A stretch of 64,000 nucleotides of DNA, taken from positions 1 to 64,000 of the forward strand of contig NZ_JAAOJA010000001.1 of the NCBI RefSeq assembly GCF_013184545.1, read 5' to 3'. Below, piece by piece: positions 61,631 to 64,000 of this stretch. The translations under genes and the position numbers were made by a program. The notes below the pieces were generated by a model. It made no database searches. It saw only the letters and a list, made by a program, of their open reading frames with translations, and was not told the origin of the DNA. Every line of letters starts with the position of its first letter. Position 1 is the first letter of the stretch. This DNA comes from Pseudomonas tumuqii. Its GTDB lineage: Bacteria > Pseudomonadota > Gammaproteobacteria > Pseudomonadales > Pseudomonadaceae.

Positions 61631-62994
61631 GCAGGTTGATCGGTGTGCGTGGCTGGATCCTGGCGTTGCTGGGCCTGGTCGCCCCCCTGGCGGTGGGGCA
61701 GGAAAGCGCCAGTGACTACGCCATCCAGGTGCCGCTGAGCCTGAGCGGCGAAGGCCCCTGGTATCGCCTGGAACTGCCGATGGCCGTGCATATGGCCGCG
61801 CGTTACGCCGACCTGCGTGACCTGCGGGTGTTCAACGGCGCCGGCGAGGTGCAGGCCTATGCCCTGAGCCTGGGCAGTGCTCGGCAGCACGAGACGCAGC
61901 AGGACAGCGCGGTGAAGTGGTTCCCCTTGCGTGGCCCGCTGCATGCCGAGCAGAGCCCCGGCGTGCGGGTGCAGCGCAGCACCAGCGGCACCCTGGTCGA
62001 GGTGCTGGGGGAGGAGGGGGCGCGTGCCGATCAAGAGGTGCTGCGCGGTTGGCTGCTCGATACCAGTGCTATCGAGGCGCCGCTGCAGCAGCTGACGCTC
62101 GATTGGAGTGCCGGGCACGAGGGCTTTCAGCGCTTCAGCATCGAGGCCAGCGATGACCTGCAGCACTGGCGCGCCTGGGGCGATGGGCAGATTGCCCGAC
62201 TGACATTTGCCGATGAACGCATCGATCAGCGTGACGTCCGCCTGCCGGGCCAGTCCGCGCGTTACCTGCGCCTGCTCTGGAGCAGTCCGCGGCAGGCTCC
62301 GCAGCTGCTGTCCGCGCGGCTGCTGAGTGCCAGCAGCGACAGGCTGGCGGCACCGCTGAGCTGGTCGGCGGAGTTGTCGCCGAGCAGCGCCAAGGCCGGC
62401 GAGTACCGCTGGGACCTGCCGCTGGCGCTGCCGTTGCAGCGCGTGCGGGTCGAGCTGGCCGAGGCCAACACCCTGGCGCCGGTGAGCATCGCGGGCCGGC
62501 GTGAGGGTCAAGTGCAGTGGCAGCCGCTGGCGCGCGGCCTGCTCTACCGTCTGCCGCAGGATGGCCAGGAGGTGCTGCAGGATGAGCTGGAGCTGTATGG
62601 CGCGCCGGTGCAGCAGTTGCGCGTGCAGGTGGATGAGCGTGGTGGCGGCCTGGGCAGTGCCGCGCCGAGCATCCGGGTCGGCATCCGCGCGACCCAGGTG
62701 GTGTTCCTCGCCCGTGGCACGCCGCCCTATGTGCTGGCCATCGGCAAGGCGGCTGGCAGCGCGGCGAGCCTGCCGCTGAGCACCCTGATTCCCGGCTACG
62801 ACGACCAGCGCCTGGCTGCCCTGGGCGTGGCGACTGCGGCCGCGACGCCTCTGTTAGAAGTGGCGGCAGGCGCCGAGCAGGCGCCAGGCTGGGACTGGCA
62901 GCGTTTGGGGCTATGGGCGGTGTTGCTCGCCGGGGTCGGCCTGCTGGTGCTGATGGCCTGGAGCCTGTTGCGCGCCAGACCCGCCGCGCCCTGA
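61627..62994 (+). CDS. DUF3999 family periplasmic/membrane protein
   Basis: 455-residue protein. The signal peptide ends near LAVGQ (residue 24). A long beta-rich extracytoplasmic region follows (SLSGEGPWYRLELPMAVHMAARYADLRDLRVFN is the DUF3999 opening, cut here for position only: residues 38-70). One transmembrane helix lies near the C-terminus (LGLWAVLLAGVGLLVLMAWSL) before a short Arg-rich tail. The four-base overlap with the DUF2339 gene and the usual pairing of the two families suggest a complex at the inner membrane. The biochemical role is not known. Confidence 0.86.
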   Translation: MSRLIGVRGWILALLGLVAPLAVGQESASDYAIQVPLSLSGEGPWYRLELPMAVHMAARYADLRDLRVFNGAGEVQAYALSLGSARQHETQQDSAVKWFPLRGPLHAEQSPGVRVQRSTSGTLVEVLGEEGARADQEVLRGWLLDTSAIEAPLQQLTLDWSAGHEGFQRFSIEASDDLQHWRAWGDGQIARLTFADERIDQRDVRLPGQSARYLRLLWSSPRQAPQLLSARLLSASSDRLAAPLSWSAELSPSSAKAGEYRWDLPLALPLQRVRVELAEANTLAPVSIAGRREGQVQWQPLARGLLYRLPQDGQEVLQDELELYGAPVQQLRVQVDERGGGLGSAAPSIRVGIRATQVVFLARGTPPYVLAIGKAAGSAASLPLSTLIPGYDDQRLAALGVATAAATPLLEVAAGAEQAPGWDWQRLGLWAVLLAGVGLLVLMAWSLLRARPAAP

Positions 62995-63002
62995 GGCGTG
63001 AT

Positions 63003-63404
63003 TCAGCTCAGCGCTTTCGGCTTGTATGCACAGTAGCCGGGGCGCGGGCCGATCTTGGGATGGTTGCGGCAGGTGTCCGGGCGCTTGTCGTAGATGGTGC
63101 ACAGGCGTGTCTTGCGATCCAGGTACAGGCAGTCGTTGTTGCTCATGCGGATCAGGGTGAAGATCCCCGACTTCTGGTTGAAGCGCTCGACGATGCCCTC
63201 TTTTTGCAGGCGCTTGGCGATATTCTTCGGCGGCTCGCCCCGCTCGAAGTCGTCGACCACGCCGATGCGGATCAGGTCACCGATACGCACCTCGACCGGC
63301 AGCGTGCAGCAGCTGGAGATGCAACCGTGGCACATGTCGCTGGTGTATTTGGCCCAAGTGTCCAGGCGGTCGATTTCGGCGGCGGCGATCAGGTTGTTCT
63401 TCAT
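63003..63404 (-). CDS. YkgJ family cysteine cluster protein
   Basis: 133-residue cytoplasmic protein with eight Cys arranged as in the YkgJ/FliB-like family: CHGCISSCC in the N-terminal third (residues 25-33), then CLYLD, LCTIYDKRPDTCRNHP and a last Cys at GYCAYK. Such clusters probably bind zinc or an iron-sulfur centre. No signal peptide or membrane helix is seen. The function is unknown. It converges on the DUF3999 gene with only eight bases between the stops, leaving no room for separate terminators. Confidence 0.87.
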   Translation of the reverse strand: MKNNLIAAAEIDRLDTWAKYTSDMCHGCISSCCTLPVEVRIGDLIRIGVVDDFERGEPPKNIAKRLQKEGIVERFNQKSGIFTLIRMSNNDCLYLDRKTRLCTIYDKRPDTCRNHPKIGPRPGYCAYKPKALS

Positions 63405-63786
63405 GGGGCTTTGGGTGCGTATTGGCTGGGCGGCGGGCGATGATAGCGGCGTTGGCGGATTTGTGAACTAACATCTGCCGGCTGGTCGGTTTTCTTTTGC
63501 GCAAACACGCGGGTGGCGAACCTGGCAGCCGGCCGCCTAGAAGGCAAAGCCGTCGCGGCGGCAGTCGTGCTGGTTTTTCGGGCGATCCCGCGCTCAGGCC
63601 GAATAAAACCCTCAGGAAAACAGGGTGATCTGCAGTATCTTTGGCGCTGCCGGCAGTGTGCTGCGGCTTTTTTATCAACCTGTCAGGTCAGGATGGCCGT
63701 TCGCGCATGCCACTTCGCCGTGCTCCCCCTTTGCTGAGTGGGGCTTTCCTGCCGTTGCTCCGTGCTCATGCCCCGCAGGTGTGGCC
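63405..63786. other. Intergenic region with no recognisable feature
   Basis: No supported gene, repeat or clear promoter. It must contain the promoters of the divergent YkgJ-type gene and the partial gene at the window end. GC content is somewhat lower around 63590-63680. Confidence 0.4.
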
Positions 63787-64000
63787 GTGAGCGCTTGTAC
63801 GGGGTCGGGCTGGGCGCCGAGTGTGCCGGTGGTGCTGACCTGCCTGGTGTGCATCGGTGTGTTGCTGTTGGCGCGCTGGGTCAAGCATCAGCGCAACTTC
63901 CCGGGCCGCGAGAGTTTTATCCTGCTGCATGCGGCCTGCCTCTGGTGGATGCTCGCCGCCGCCTTGGAGATGGCCGCGCAGTCGGCCACGTGCAAGGTGT
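63787..64000 (+). CDS. N-terminal fragment of multi-span membrane protein (possible 7TM sensor)
   Basis: First 71 residues of a gene running off the window. A GTG at 63787 with AGG seven bases upstream is the best start. Two hydrophobic segments are visible (VPVVLTCLVCIGVLLLARW and SFILLHAACLWWMLAAALEM) joined by the polar loop VKHQRNFPGRE. The pattern resembles the N-terminal seven-helix sensor region found on some Pseudomonas histidine kinases and diguanylate cyclases. With no output domain in view this is only a suggestion. Confidence 0.45.
   Translation, partial: MSACTGSGWAPSVPVVLTCLVCIGVLLLARWVKHQRNFPGRESFILLHAACLWWMLAAALEMAAQSATCKV

Overview
The window is high-GC gammaproteobacterial chromosome and reads as Pseudomonas. 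It carries GlnA-NtrB-NtrC, ThiI-TypA, SecB-Grx-YibN-GpmI, hisBHAF, MutY-YggX, Pseudomonas-type REP repeats and a complete set of alginate genes. From memory, gene content and order from the HisP-type transporter to typA follow the P. aeruginosa PAO1 segment around PA5155-PA5117. Several blocks look interpolated into that backbone.

Layout. 1-3.6 kb: a fatty-acid/acyl-CoA block (thiolase end, 3-hydroxyacyl-CoA dehydrogenase, TetR regulator, acyl-CoA dehydrogenase). 3.6-4.8 kb: gene-poor stretch with tRNA-Thr and an AT-rich zone carrying two DnaA boxes. 4.8-9.1 kb: methyltransferase and a polar amino-acid ABC transporter. 9.1-14.9 kb: tRNA-Phe, then yggX-mutY-asmA as overlapping genes, a small MITE, and an FAD oxidoreductase whose stop codon comes from the MITE. 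15.2-19.8 kb: nitrate ABC transporter with its nitrate-sensing ANTAR antiterminator NasR. 19.9-23.1 kb: hisB-hisH-DUF2164-hisA-hisF. 23.3-24.9 kb: two tandem solute-binding-like proteins. 25.1-29.4 kb: ctpA-envC-gpmI. 29.5-31.9 kb: yibN-like, grxC, secB, trmL and a small membrane protein. 32.2-37.7 kb: ntrC-ntrB, two DUF4124 proteins and glnA. 38-41.5 kb: thiI and typA.

41.6-57.3 kb is a twelve-gene alginate locus on the minus strand, in the order algD-algA-alg8-alg44-algK-algE-algI-algJ-algF-algX-algL-algG. The usual Pseudomonas/Azotobacter order is D-8-44-K-E-G-X-L-I-J-F-A. AlgK has no lipobox, and the AlgG-like epimerase has DLHG where AlgG normally has DPHD. The locus lies between typA and a DUF2339/DUF3999 pair (58.0-63.0 kb). 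The window ends with a YkgJ-type cysteine-cluster protein and the start of a multi-membrane-span protein.

Nitrogen control is the recurring regulatory theme. The glnA region has a near-consensus sigma54 promoter and upstream NtrC sites, and a further NtrC-like site lies upstream of ntrB. The nitrate transporter leader has a sigma54 promoter, an ANTAR-type hexaloop hairpin and an intrinsic terminator that share bases. In the alginate locus, AlgA and AlgD make GDP-mannuronate. Alg8/Alg44 polymerise it under c-di-GMP control. AlgK/AlgE export it. AlgI/J/F/X acetylate, AlgL trims and AlgG epimerises the polymer.
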